Assembly (NCBI GenBank): GCA_937915865.1 | Contig: CALGIG010000011.1 | Location: 124,001 to 188,000 of the forward strand | Direction of reading: 5' to 3' | From: an uncultured Prolixibacteraceae bacterium | Lineage (GTDB): Bacteria > Bacteroidota > Bacteroidia > Bacteroidales > Prolixibacteraceae | DNA length: 64,000 bases | Part shown: positions 8,959 through 18,020 of the stretch, in pieces | Numbering within the stretch: position 1 is the first letter of the stretch | How the letters are laid out: each line of letters starts with the position of its first letter | Translations under genes and position numbers: made by a program | Notes under the pieces: generated by a model | Databases searched by the model: none | Told to the model about the DNA's origin: nothing | The model's input: only the letters and a program-made list of their open reading frames with translations

Positions 8959-10014
8959 TTATGGAAGGTAAATGGCTCCTCCTGAATTATCTTTTATTGC
9001 CCCTGTAACTGATTTAAGACAATTGTTCTCTTCTCTTAATCTTAAAATTCCTAAAAGCGCGAATACTATAGCTTCTTTAAAATCAATAATTTCCTGCGAT
9101 GGAACTACTGTTTTATGTTTTGTTTTTTCGCTCAGGAGTTCGATAAGAAACACATTATGAGCTCCTCCACCGGTAGTTAATATTCGTCCTTTTGGATATT
9201 TTTCAACAGCCATAAATAATTGGTCAGAAATATGTTCATAAATTGTTCGGAGGATATCAACAATAGATAATTGAAAAGAATTAACCCTTGGAAGGAACTC
9301 AAGTTCAAACCATTCTCGTCCAAGCGATTTAGGGCCTGTTATTTTATAAAAATCCAAATCATTTAATAATTCCAGCATTTCATGGTTAATTTTTCCGGTA
9401 CGTCCTAAATTCCCATCTAAATCATATTCAAATCCAAGTTCTTTAGTAAACAGATTCAGAGCCATGTTTACCGGGCAAATATCAAATGCTTTTCTTTCCC
9501 CGTTCTCATTAAACGAAATATTTGCAATACCCCCTAAATTGAGGCAAAAGTCGTAATCGCTAAATAAAAGCTCGTCTCCGATTGGAACCAGCGGTGCTCC
9601 CTGGCCTCCAAGAGCGACATCAAGTGTTCTGAAATCACATACTGTTTTAATGCCTGAATACGCAGCAATTGTAGCGCCACAGCCAATTTGCATGGTCAGT
9701 TGTTTTTCAGGTTGGTGAAAAATCGTATGCCCATGTGATGAAACCAAGTCGGGAACTAATTGAAGTTCGGTGCAAAATTCAGCTACTCGTTTCCCAATAA
9801 ACTTACCGAAATCGATATTTAAAAGGGCAATTTCATAAGCATTCTGTTCGCTGGCTGAGATAAGTTTCGTTATCCATTTATGTGAATAAGGAATGGTTAC
9901 TGTTTTTATTATTTCGAAAGACCAAGCATCGTTTTTCGAAAAACGACAGGCAACCAAATCAAGTCCGTCAAGCGACGTACCCGACATAACACCAATGCTT
10001 ATGTAATTATCCAT
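8959..10014 (-). CDS. anmK: Anhydro-N-acetylmuramic acid kinase
   Basis: AnmK cleaves and phosphorylates 1,6-anhydro-MurNAc released during cell-wall turnover, giving MurNAc-6-phosphate for recycling. The 351-residue protein opens with GVMSGTSLDGLD, the family's ATP-binding signature, has SSHGHTIFHQ, a conserved DICPVNMALNLF segment, and TTGGGAHN near the C-terminus. Two base pairs separate it from the upstream M23 peptidase gene, so the two are co-transcribed; the pairing of a wall hydrolase with a recycling kinase makes sense. Confidence 0.95.
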   Translation of the reverse strand: MDNYISIGVMSGTSLDGLDLVACRFSKNDAWSFEIIKTVTIPYSHKWITKLISASEQNAYEIALLNIDFGKFIGKRVAEFCTELQLVPDLVSSHGHTIFHQPEKQLTMQIGCGATIAAYSGIKTVCDFRTLDVALGGQGAPLVPIGDELLFSDYDFCLNLGGIANISFNENGERKAFDICPVNMALNLFTKELGFEYDLDGNLGRTGKINHEMLELLNDLDFYKITGPKSLGREWFELEFLPRVNSFQLSIVDILRTIYEHISDQLFMAVEKYPKGRILTTGGGAHNVFLIELLSEKTKHKTVVPSQEIIDFKEAIVFALLGILRLREENNCLKSVTGAIKDNSGGAIYLP

Positions 10015-10016
10015 AG

Positions 10017-11738
10017 TTATTTGCGGAAGTTGGTTTTATAAACGTTTGTGTTTCCTTTAAAATCAGTAACTTCCAGAATTAACTGATGTTCTTTTCCAAA
10101 GTTAAAGCGTTTTTTGTCAAAAGTATATGATAGTAGATTGTTTTTTAAATCATATTCAAATAACACCCACTTTCCATCAATTGTTCCTCTAAAATTATCA
10201 ATACCAGATAGATCGTCGGTAATTTTAAACCTAATTGAATTAGGATCGGTCGAGTTCTTTTTATCATTTCCATTCAATGGGATAATTTTAGGAGCGTTCG
10301 TATCAATTACAAGTGTGTAGTAACCAAGAGTGCGAATGTTTCCTTCCACCCATCCATCCTCAAATTTACCTGTTACTGAATAAACTTTACCTGTAACTGG
10401 ATCGACTTGGCCCAGCATTACTTTGCTTTGAAGGTTTACTGGAAGGTTATCAGCTTTTATTTTTAAGTTGCAGGCAATATGTAATGGTGTTAATGGGTTG
10501 TGTAGCTGGTATATATAAGAATTGAATTTAGTGGTTGCAGGTATTTTTGTGTATTGAAAATCAACATCGGTATATAAAGCACCTTCCGGAATATAAAACC
10601 TGATACCATCATCTTTAATATCGTTGTGATGGTTATACTTGAACAATTTACCTTTTACTGGTATCTCAGGAACCTTTATTTTTTTCGATTGTATTTTGAA
10701 TGAGAGGCTTGATGTATTTCCAAAAACGTCGGCTATTTCATATTTTACCTCATGAATTTTACCATCATCAGCCTGAAAAATACCATGTTTTTCTACGTTA
10801 CTGTAAATATTTAATTTATTACCGGGTTCAATCCATGTTTTGTAGAGCCGTTGACCGGTTTTTACTGCTAATGCATAATCCATTTGGGAATTAACGTATT
10901 TGGTATCTTTTATCGGGATTTCGTCTAATGTAAACGAATATACCGGATAAGTATCAATTGTGAGCTTTAGTTTGAATATACCGCATTGGTTCGGGCTACC
11001 GTCAAGTTTATCAAAGGTTTGAACTCCAAAACCAATTTCTCCAAATACATTAATTGGTTTATTTAGCTTAAGTTGATAACCAGTTGGTGTTTTAATAATC
11101 TCAAAACGTTGAAAAGTATGCTTTCCGTTTACATTGGCATCATCAGATAAGGGATATATCATTAGGGCTTGGATAAGTGGCTTTATTTTGTCTTTTACCG
11201 GCAAATTAAACATTAACGGATTCAACATTATTTCTTCTTTAGTACGTCTTATCTCAAAATGAAGATGTGGCCCTGCCGAACTTCCAGCATTACCACTTTT
11301 AGCTATTTGTTCACCTTTTTTTACAGGTAAAATTCCTGGCGGAACAGTTTGGTCAATTGCAAAGGTTTCTTTTTGATATTGTATTGTTTTTATATAGTCG
11401 TCAATTTGAGGAGCAAAACCTTCCAGATGTCCGTAAACGGTTGTAGTTCCGTTTGGATGATCAATATATAAAGCGCGTCCGTAACCGGTAGGAGATATGG
11501 TAATTCGTGAAATATAACCATCAGCAGCTGCGTCTACTTCGATTCCTGTTTTCCCTTGGGTTTTTATGTCGATTCCCCCATGAAAATGGTTTGGTCTTAA
11601 TTCTGCAAAATTTCCGGCAAGCAATACCGGTATTTTGACAGGGCACATATAATAGTGAGAGTCAATTCCATTACGAGTCTGGCAAAATACATTGATTACC
11701 AGTATTGTATTGAGAAACATGAGTATAAAAAATTTCAT
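10017..11738 (-). CDS. Secreted M23-family peptidoglycan endopeptidase
   Basis: M23 enzymes are zinc endopeptidases (lysostaphin/LytM fold) that cut peptide cross-links in murein. The 573-residue product has a signal peptide (MKFFILMFLNTILVINVFCQ) and then the catalytic domain directly at the N-terminus: H53-x3-D57 in HFHGGID, H104 in VYGHL, and H158-x-H160 in PHLHFEI, so the full ligand set is present. The remaining 400 residues are beta-rich and end in a DLSGIDNFRGTIDGKW-like Ig-type segment. This domain order is common in Bacteroidota. It heads an operon with anmK and is divergent from the zapA cluster. Confidence 0.92.
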   Translation of the reverse strand: MKFFILMFLNTILVINVFCQTRNGIDSHYYMCPVKIPVLLAGNFAELRPNHFHGGIDIKTQGKTGIEVDAAADGYISRITISPTGYGRALYIDHPNGTTTVYGHLEGFAPQIDDYIKTIQYQKETFAIDQTVPPGILPVKKGEQIAKSGNAGSSAGPHLHFEIRRTKEEIMLNPLMFNLPVKDKIKPLIQALMIYPLSDDANVNGKHTFQRFEIIKTPTGYQLKLNKPINVFGEIGFGVQTFDKLDGSPNQCGIFKLKLTIDTYPVYSFTLDEIPIKDTKYVNSQMDYALAVKTGQRLYKTWIEPGNKLNIYSNVEKHGIFQADDGKIHEVKYEIADVFGNTSSLSFKIQSKKIKVPEIPVKGKLFKYNHHNDIKDDGIRFYIPEGALYTDVDFQYTKIPATTKFNSYIYQLHNPLTPLHIACNLKIKADNLPVNLQSKVMLGQVDPVTGKVYSVTGKFEDGWVEGNIRTLGYYTLVIDTNAPKIIPLNGNDKKNSTDPNSIRFKITDDLSGIDNFRGTIDGKWVLFEYDLKNNLLSYTFDKKRFNFGKEHQLILEVTDFKGNTNVYKTNFRK

Positions 11739-11844
11739 AGCTATTGTTTGACTTGCTAAAATAGAAACTTAAATTGCCCAAATGATGCAAACTTACTAAA
11801 ACGAAATAAAAAGCCTTCAAATTTCGTGTATTGGTCAAAAATGT

Positions 11845-11852
11845 TAATTTTG
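11845..11852 (+). promoter_or_regulatory. Putative -7 box for the zapA/rny cluster
   Basis: TAATTTTG matches TAnnTTTG exactly. TTTCG at 11822 is about 19 bp upstream and may be a degenerate -33 box. The leader to the first ATG (11977) would be about 115 nt. Confidence 0.45.
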
Positions 11853-11976
11853 TCGAACAAACAAGTTTTGACTGATAAAAATTTACCATTAAAGGTGTGA
11901 ATTTTAGATTTTTATCGAAAATTTTATTGATAGTGGTTATTTTTATAAATGTATTTTTTGAAGAAAGTGTATTGTG

Positions 11977-12270
11977 ATGACTGATCAGGAGAAAAATTTA
12001 CTGATAAATTTCGAGTTAAAAGTTAAACAGATAATATCCCGGCACGAAGCGTTGAAAGAAGAAAAGCATCGACTTGAAGGAAGGATTAAAGACTTGGAAA
12101 AATCAATAAATCAACTTCATGATGAAAATCAGGTAATTTCGCAGAAGTACGAAAATTTGAAACTTGCCAAGATGCTTGTTGCCTCTGAAGAAGAAAATAA
12201 AGATGCAAAAGGCAGGATACAAAAAATTGTGCGGGAAATTGATAAGTGTATTGCTCTACTTAACAAGTAA
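11977..12270 (+). CDS. Small coiled-coil protein preceding ZapA
   Basis: I choose the ATG at 11977 over the GTG one codon earlier; the product is 97 residues. It is almost entirely heptad-like, charged helix (Glu/Lys/Leu/Ile rich, for example HRLEGRIKDLEKSINQL), with no signal peptide or membrane segment. A short coiled-coil protein in this position before zapA is a usual arrangement in Bacteroidota and is reminiscent of ZapB, but I see no sequence match that would justify the name. With zapA 12 bp downstream, a division-associated, FtsZ-ring role is the reasonable inference. Confidence 0.75.
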   Translation: MTDQEKNLLINFELKVKQIISRHEALKEEKHRLEGRIKDLEKSINQLHDENQVISQKYENLKLAKMLVASEEENKDAKGRIQKIVREIDKCIALLNK

Positions 12271-12282
12271 TGCAAAGAATAA

Positions 12283-12576
12283 ATGACAGACAAGCTTTCT
12301 ATAAACATTAAGATAGACGGAAGAAGTTATCCGTTGAAGGTTGAAAAAGAGAATGAAGAAAAGTACAGGAAAGCTGCAAAGATAATTAACGATATCGTTC
12401 TTCAATACCGTCATCGGTATGCTCAAAGCGATTCACAGGACTTTTTAGCAATGGCCGCTTTTCAGTTTGTAGTGAAAAACCTTGAGCTAGAGGATAAAGT
12501 TGATCAATCTCCGTTATTCGATAGCCTGAAAAAGCTTGATGAAGAGTTGAGTGAATATTTATTGGTAAAGGAATAA
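12283..12576 (+). CDS. zapA: Cell division protein ZapA
   Basis: ZapA binds FtsZ and bundles protofilaments at midcell. The 97-residue product has the ZapA layout: an N-terminal beta-rich globular part (LSINIKIDGRSYPLKV) and a C-terminal helix (about 45-95) for dimer/tetramer coiled coil, with FLAMAAFQFVVKNLELE in the middle. Length is normal. It lies 12 bp after the coiled-coil gene and is followed by a strong RNA hairpin and rny. Confidence 0.9.
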   Translation: MTDKLSINIKIDGRSYPLKVEKENEEKYRKAAKIINDIVLQYRHRYAQSDSQDFLAMAAFQFVVKNLELEDKVDQSPLFDSLKKLDEELSEYLLVKE

Positions 12577-12590
12577 TCATCATATTATAG

Positions 12591-12661
12591 AAACCCGCAT
12601 TTTTTGTTTAAATTCCGGAATCAAAAATGTATATCTGGCATTTAAACAAAAGTGTGGGTTT
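12591..12661 (+). ncRNA. Long hairpin between zapA and rny; candidate 6S RNA (ssrS)
   Basis: AAACCCGCA...TTGTTTAAAT at 12591-12613 pairs with ATTTAAACAAAAGTGTGGGTTT at 12640-12661, giving a stem of about 20 bp with a few mismatches and a 26-nt loop, followed by a T-rich tract. Seen in the sequence: the stem. From memory of Bacteroidota annotation, 6S RNA often sits between zapA and rny, which is the reason for the label. A plain terminator of the zapA transcript is the main alternative. Confidence 0.45.
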
Positions 12662-12694
12662 ATTTTTATAACGTTAAATTTAATAAACTGAAAA

Positions 12695-14245
12695 ATGGAG
12701 ATAATATATGCCATTGTTGGCTTGCTTGGAGGTGGATTCCTATCATATTTTATGTGGGATAAGGCACTAAAAAATAAAAAGCGAAAAATTATAGATGAAG
12801 CTGTTGCTGAGGGTGAAGTAATTAAAAAAGATAAAATACTTCAGGCTAAAGAGAAATTTCTGCAGTTAAAATCGGAACACGAGGAATATATAAATGAAAA
12901 GAGTAGCAAAGTCAATAATTTTGAAGCAAAGTTAAAACAGCGCGAAGCTTCTATCAATCAACGAAGAGATGAGCTTAATCGTGAAGTTAAAGATTTTGAA
13001 ACTTCGAAGCATGAAGTTGAATTGATTCGTGAAAACTTAAATACCCAGCTTGAATTATTAGATAAAAAGGAACATGAGGTTGAAACCCTTCATCGTCAGC
13101 ATCTTGAAAAATTAGAGCAACTTTCTGGTTTATCGGCTGAAGAGGCCAAGGCTCAATTGGTCGAGTCGTTGAAAAATGAAGCTAAAACTGAAGCCATGTC
13201 TTACATTAACGAGATTATGGAAGAAGCTAAGCTTTCGGCAAATAAAGAAGCTAAAAAGATTGTTGTTAAGACTATTCAACGTGTTGCTACTGAAGCTGCA
13301 ATTGAGAATTCTGTAACGATATTCCATATAGAAAATGACGAAATTAAAGGACGTATTATTGGTCGTGAAGGTAGAAATATTCGTGCGCTGGAAGCTGCAA
13401 CAGGAATAGAAATAATCGTTGATGACACACCTGAGGCAATTGTTCTTTCCGGTTTCGATCCGGTACGTCGGGAAATTGCACGTTTAGCCTTGCATCAGCT
13501 GGTAACCGATGGTCGTATCCATCCTGCACGCATTGAAGAAGTTGTTGAAAAAGTACGCAAACAAGTCGAGGAAGAAATTATTGAAACAGGAAAACGTACT
13601 ACTATCGACCTCGGAATTCATGGATTACATCCAGAATTGATTCGTTTGATTGGTAAAATGAAATATCGTTCATCTTATGGACAAAATTTGTTACAACATT
13701 CACGTGAAGTAGCTAATCTTTGTGCCATTATGGCTTCGGAACTTGGGTTGAATGCAAAGGCAGCTAAACGTGCTGGTTTACTTCACGATATTGGTAAGGT
13801 TCCTGATGATGAACCAGAATTGCCGCACGCAGTTTTAGGTATGAAAATAGCTGAGCGGTTCAAAGAAAAACCAGAAGTTTGTAATGCCATCGGGGCGCAT
13901 CACGATGAGGTTGAAATGACTTCAATGCTTGCACCTATTGTTCAGGTATGCGATGCCATTTCTGGTGCACGACCTGGCGCACGACGCGAGGTTGTTGAAT
14001 CGTATATTAAACGGTTAAAAACACTTGAAGAACTTGCTCTTTCTTATCCTGGGGTTTTAAAAACTTACGCTATTCAGGCTGGACGTGAATTGCGTGTTAT
14101 TGTTGGAAGTGATAAGATTGGTGATAAAGAATCGGAACAACTTTCGTTTGATATTGCAAAACGAATTCAGGATGAAATGACTTATCCTGGTCAAATTAAG
14201 ATCACAGTTATTCGTGAAATGAGAGCTATTAGTTATGCGAAATAA
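12695..14245 (+). CDS. rny: Ribonuclease Y
   Basis: RNase Y is a membrane-anchored endoribonuclease that starts mRNA decay. The 516-residue protein has an N-terminal transmembrane helix (about 3-20), a long coiled coil (about 30-205), a KH RNA-binding domain with GRIIGREGRNI (219-229), and an HD domain whose metal-binding His-Asp pair is H364-D365 in LLHDIGK. All expected parts are present and the length is typical. It ends 30 bp before a strong terminator. Confidence 0.97.
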   Translation: MEIIYAIVGLLGGGFLSYFMWDKALKNKKRKIIDEAVAEGEVIKKDKILQAKEKFLQLKSEHEEYINEKSSKVNNFEAKLKQREASINQRRDELNREVKDFETSKHEVELIRENLNTQLELLDKKEHEVETLHRQHLEKLEQLSGLSAEEAKAQLVESLKNEAKTEAMSYINEIMEEAKLSANKEAKKIVVKTIQRVATEAAIENSVTIFHIENDEIKGRIIGREGRNIRALEAATGIEIIVDDTPEAIVLSGFDPVRREIARLALHQLVTDGRIHPARIEEVVEKVRKQVEEEIIETGKRTTIDLGIHGLHPELIRLIGKMKYRSSYGQNLLQHSREVANLCAIMASELGLNAKAAKRAGLLHDIGKVPDDEPELPHAVLGMKIAERFKEKPEVCNAIGAHHDEVEMTSMLAPIVQVCDAISGARPGARREVVESYIKRLKTLEELALSYPGVLKTYAIQAGRELRVIVGSDKIGDKESEQLSFDIAKRIQDEMTYPGQIKITVIREMRAISYAK

Positions 14246-14274
14246 ATGATTTTGATACAGATATAAATACTTGG

Positions 14275-14307
14275 GTCGTCTTGAATTTAATCGAGACGAC
14301 TTTTTTT
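14275..14307 (+). terminator. Rho-independent terminator after rny
   Basis: GTCGTCT (14275-14281) pairs with AGACGAC (14294-14300), followed directly by seven T residues. Confidence 0.9.
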
Positions 14308-14880
14308 GAGCTAAGTTCGCGCCTTGGTCCTTTAAAGAGTTTATGGAAACCATAAACTTCTTCACAAGTGTTCAAAATCAAAAGAATGAACACGGAAATT
14401 GACTAAACTTTAATGTATAAGGATAAAAATATTCTGGACGACAGCATTAAAATACTTTATGAAGTTGGAATCTATTGTTTAGGAATAGTATCTCTCTGTA
14501 TTTTGAAATGTTAAACAATCACTTAATCTGGGAACTATGATTGTTTTTGATACCTTCGACTTTTAAACACTGAAGTTGTTTCAATCTTCCCAACATTCAT
14601 CAGGCCGTTGATAACGGTACTTTGATTGCAAGTAATAACGTTTGACCCTGACAAAGTATGTCTCAGCCAAAGAAGCTTAAGCAAGTTAAACTTTGTGAAT
14701 TTAGATAAAACAACAAAATAAGTATCCATCAAAACAAATGTTGGTGTATGCTGAAAAAACCGGGATAGCAATTAATTCTCCAGGTTGGATTGAATTAATT
14801 GAATCCCGGATTATTGAGATGGATAAGGAATGGCAAAAAGTTTGACTAATAAAACTTTTATCCAAATTACAAATAAAGCA
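14308..14880. other. Gene-free stretch, possibly decayed coding sequence
   Basis: About 570 bp hold no recognisable gene. Two short plus-strand reading frames look protein-like: 14413-14514 (33 codons, starting MYKDKNILDDSIKILYE) and 14738-14845 (35 codons, ending IEMDKEWQKV); the second is open from 14705. They are in different frames and could be ends of one broken gene of about 144 codons, but I cannot name a parent family. An inverted repeat GTTTATGG/CCATAAAC (14339-14357) lies near the left end and lacks a T tract. Confidence 0.35.
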
Positions 14881-16131
14881 TTAATCGATTTGGCGTTTAT
14901 AGAACCAACGATCGAAGAGATTAAAGCTGCAATTAAATTTGATGAAATCCTCTTTAACAAGGTTTGACGCTTTGGTTCCCCTGGTGCCTAATTCAATCGA
15001 AAAATTTGCAAAGCTTTTATCCTTTCTTATTGGCATTCCAAATCCGAAAGATAATGCCTGTTCGTGAATTTGGTTGTTATATATTTTAAGGTAACCACTT
15101 TCGTAGCGATAACCTAAACGATATCTAACTGTTTGACGGAAGGATTGTTTTTCTTCTTTTGGAGCATACTCTATCCCCCCCCTGAAACTGTTGTTTGTAG
15201 TTAGTTTACTTGAATCAAAAATCAGGTTAGCATCATTCCAATTCGATTGTTTAAAATCAAATGATCCAACCCATTTTTGTCCGTAAAGGAAACTTATACC
15301 AAAACCTAAATCAAGAGGTAGTTTCTTTGAATATGAATTTTTTGTCGTTGTTGAGATTACTTCAGAACTGCTACTATATGACTTGGTAATTGTTGTTGAT
15401 GTTTTAGCTTTCATATCGCTGCTTAACCCGGCCAGTCCACCAAGTATTATGCTCGATTTTGAATTTAAAGGTATTGTGAGTTGAGTACCAACATTAAAAT
15501 ATCCACCAGAATAATGCACATTGTCAGTTTGTAAAATTTCATACGTTGTATTGGAAACCGCTATACTTTGATCAATGGTCTGTGTAATATTTCCCCAGAT
15601 ATATCCACCTTTACCGCCCAACGAAATATTTTTGCTTATTTTCCACGCAAGTAATAAAGCTCCCTCGCTTAAACCGCCAGAGCCTTCATAAACTGAAGGA
15701 TATTCAACTGTAGTTCCATAAATTGTTTTTAAGGTGTATATACTATAACCCACACTACTTTTGGGGTTTACAGAGAAACCTCCGAATAATTTCTTTGAAA
15801 TAGGGAAACCCATTTGTACCCAACTAATATTACCATCAGTAACATTTGCACTTTTGCCAGTATTAGCCAAATGGGTGTATTTATAATTAAAACCCATATC
15901 AAATAAAAATGATTGGGGTTCTATGGCCGTTAATGAAGCTGGGTTAGCCGAGTTAAAAAACAAATTCGAACGTAAGGCTATTCCTGTTTGTCCCATACCA
16001 GCATTTCTTCCTCCTGATGCCATCTCAAGTTCACCAATACCAAATTTTGAATAAGGAGAACTGGTACTGTTTTGTGCCATAAGACTGGCCCCTGATAAAA
16101 ATAAAATTAAAGCAGAAAATATATATCTCAT
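14881..16131 (-). CDS. Outer-membrane beta-barrel protein (FadL/PorV-like)
   Basis: I start at the ATG at 16131 (MRYIFSALILFLSG), which begins a clear signal peptide ending near SLMAQ; 11 further codons upstream are open. The mature protein starts with SPYSKFGIGELEMASGGRNAGMG, a pattern seen at the N-terminus of many Bacteroidota barrels of the FadL/PorV group, and continues as alternating beta strands to a terminal aromatic-rich strand. Size (416 residues) fits a 14-strand barrel. It follows the DUF4270 gene by 10 bp and is surely co-transcribed with it. Cargo or function is unknown. Confidence 0.8.
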   Translation of the reverse strand: MRYIFSALILFLSGASLMAQNSTSSPYSKFGIGELEMASGGRNAGMGQTGIALRSNLFFNSANPASLTAIEPQSFLFDMGFNYKYTHLANTGKSANVTDGNISWVQMGFPISKKLFGGFSVNPKSSVGYSIYTLKTIYGTTVEYPSVYEGSGGLSEGALLLAWKISKNISLGGKGGYIWGNITQTIDQSIAVSNTTYEILQTDNVHYSGGYFNVGTQLTIPLNSKSSIILGGLAGLSSDMKAKTSTTITKSYSSSSEVISTTTKNSYSKKLPLDLGFGISFLYGQKWVGSFDFKQSNWNDANLIFDSSKLTTNNSFRGGIEYAPKEEKQSFRQTVRYRLGYRYESGYLKIYNNQIHEQALSFGFGMPIRKDKSFANFSIELGTRGTKASNLVKEDFIKFNCSFNLFDRWFYKRQID

Positions 16132-16141
16132 TTTCAATTTT

Positions 16142-17527
16142 TTAGTTGTGGTAGTAAAATACACTTAAAGCGGGCGAATATTTTCCCGAGTTGACACCGC
16201 CAATTATGACATGCCCGGCTGTTTTTATGTAACTACTTGACCCAAAGCCAATGATGAGAGAATTGGTGGTTTTTGCCAGGCTTGCCAGCTCCGATTCGAT
16301 ATACGCGCTGACATCAACTTCGTAATAAACCCTGTTTTTGTCGTCGAGCGCAATATTCCGGTTTGCATCCCTGGCGAGCTGAACCAAAACATATTTGTCC
16401 GATTGTCCGGGTAAAGTTACCTGCCCCAATAGCTGATTATTTTTGTTCGCACTGTAAATATACAACGAGTCGGGTAGTTCGCTTGCTTTTGTATAAGTTT
16501 CCTTAACGGGGAAGAGTCTTAATATTGCGCCCACAACTGCCGGATTGCTAGAACTTCCGTTCAGGTTTCGGAGATAGGGGACCTGTATTTTTGTCAATAC
16601 CTGTATCCCGGATTGAACGATGGTTTGGTTCCCGGTATACTTCGAGTTCATTTCATTTCGCGTAGATTCAATTCCGTCAATAGCGCTGTTCTTGTTATTT
16701 TCTTCAATCTGGTTAAAATAGGTACCATCGGTGTTAAACGAAAATTTATAGTAAAGGTCTTTCAATTCGCTCGGGTTTGGGCTTAGGTGGTAGTACAGCC
16801 TCATTTCAGGTTTCAACAGGTTTTTGTTTTTGGTATCCTTTTCCACGTCAGCTGTGCGGAAGCGGAGGATTGCGCCTGCAACATTGGGTTCGGGCCTGAT
16901 GACAAGCCCCGGCAAAATATAATCGAGGAACAAGGTGGAGGAGGTGATGGTGTCCCTTTTTGCCTTTATCATGTCGGCCAGCCTGTTTCCAAACGTATCG
17001 GAGAGCTTTATGCTTAGCTGGTTTTTCGAGCGTGGCCGGGGCTTAAACTCAACCGAACCCAGAGGAGTGGCGTCGTAGCTGAATTTATCGTTTGTATATA
17101 AATAATTGTCATTTCTTTTGGATGGTACGGCCAAGGTTTCGGTCAGGGGGTGGACACTGAATTTTTGCAAAACGGTGGTATCCCCGGCAAAATATGAATC
17201 GTAGCTTAACAGGAGGCATAACGAATCGTACACAAATTTTGTATTGTCGATAGAACCATCAAATTTTAACGTGAAATAGGGACTTGAAGCTTTGTATCCT
17301 GAAAAATTGTTGTAATTGCTCCCAATCAGCAGTTTCCCGCTCGAACTGGAAATTGCCGAGTCAATCTTAACAACCGAACTTTGCAGGGATAGTGTGTCAA
17401 TTTTTACAATACCGGCCTGGTCCTTAAGGAAATTTTTGCCAACAACAAACTCTTCCAGGGGAGAGTTCGAGCATGATGCCACCACCAGCAGAACAAGCAA
17501 TAATAAAAGAACTTGAAAATTTCTCAT
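16142..17527 (-). CDS. DUF4270-family lipoprotein
   Basis: The start at ATG 17527 gives a lipoprotein signal MRNFQVLLLLLVLLVVASC with the lipobox cysteine followed by SNS; an earlier open frame to 17626 is unlikely because it would bury the signal. The rest matches the DUF4270 pattern: VGKNFLKDQAGIVKID near the N-terminus, then repeated beta-rich segments describing beta-sandwich-like domains. It should be anchored in the outer membrane. Base composition is visibly richer in G+C than the barrel gene downstream. Function of DUF4270 is not known to me. It pairs with the barrel and is divergent from the kelch gene. Confidence 0.85.
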   Translation of the reverse strand: MRNFQVLLLLLVLLVVASCSNSPLEEFVVGKNFLKDQAGIVKIDTLSLQSSVVKIDSAISSSSGKLLIGSNYNNFSGYKASSPYFTLKFDGSIDNTKFVYDSLCLLLSYDSYFAGDTTVLQKFSVHPLTETLAVPSKRNDNYLYTNDKFSYDATPLGSVEFKPRPRSKNQLSIKLSDTFGNRLADMIKAKRDTITSSTLFLDYILPGLVIRPEPNVAGAILRFRTADVEKDTKNKNLLKPEMRLYYHLSPNPSELKDLYYKFSFNTDGTYFNQIEENNKNSAIDGIESTRNEMNSKYTGNQTIVQSGIQVLTKIQVPYLRNLNGSSSNPAVVGAILRLFPVKETYTKASELPDSLYIYSANKNNQLLGQVTLPGQSDKYVLVQLARDANRNIALDDKNRVYYEVDVSAYIESELASLAKTTNSLIIGFGSSSYIKTAGHVIIGGVNSGKYSPALSVFYYHN

Positions 17528-17613
17528 CTGTTTATAGTTTTCTATATTTCTGGGCAAACAAAACAAAAACGTTTTATTTTGATTCATATAAAATTTGTCT
17601 TTAAAAAGGCGGG

Positions 17614-17643
17614 TAAAAATAATCATTTCCCTTTCCAGTCCAA
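17614..17643 (-). promoter_or_regulatory. Promoter of the DUF4270/barrel operon
   Basis: On the minus strand TTG (17643-17641), a 19-bp spacer, then TATTTTTA (17621-17614): the -33 is exact and the -7 differs from TAnnTTTG in the last base only. Transcription would start near 17607, leaving an 80-nt leader before the ATG at 17527. Confidence 0.6.
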
Positions 17644-17984
17644 TTCATTTGTGTTCAAATCAGGGAAATTTTTAGTTTTTTAACATCATAGAGTGCCTGG
17701 AAAAGCAAGATGTTCTTTTTAGTTAAAATTTTAAAAATAAGTCGTTTGCAATTCAAATCAGATATTGTATGTATATATAAATCGTTAAAATTAATCGACA
17801 AACGTATCACTTGATCTCATATATTTTTCATCAATACATTGATATTCAATTTAAAATGTAAGTTTTAACTCATTTTAACACCTTATTATAATCGATAAAC
17901 CTTTTTCATAGATAAAAAAATCTCTTACGTCTGTAAAAATATTGTGTCTGCATGAATTTACTTTTTCTACAAAATAGTGGAATT

Positions 17985-17992
17985 TAGTTTTG
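17985..17992 (+). promoter_or_regulatory. Putative -7 box for the kelch lipoprotein gene
   Basis: TAGTTTTG matches TAnnTTTG exactly, 28 bp before the ATG at 18021. The -33 region is only T-rich. Confidence 0.5.
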
Positions 17993-18020
17993 GGTTTCAA
18001 TTTGTAAACAAAAAAATGCT

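Larger units (their letters stand above)
17528..18020. other. Divergent intergenic region between DUF4270 and kelch genes
   Basis: About 490 bp, strongly A+T rich in its middle (17690-17960), in contrast to the G+C-richer genes on both sides. It carries the two outward promoters listed separately. I see no gene or repeat in it. Confidence 0.6.

Noticed and set aside
14339..14357. Hairpin GTTTATGG/CCATAAAC as a terminator
   Set aside because: There is no T tract on either side and a strong terminator lies just upstream.
14535..14771. 78-codon minus-strand frame in the gap after rny
   Set aside because: No recognisable motif, no promoter, and its residue make-up is not protein-like.
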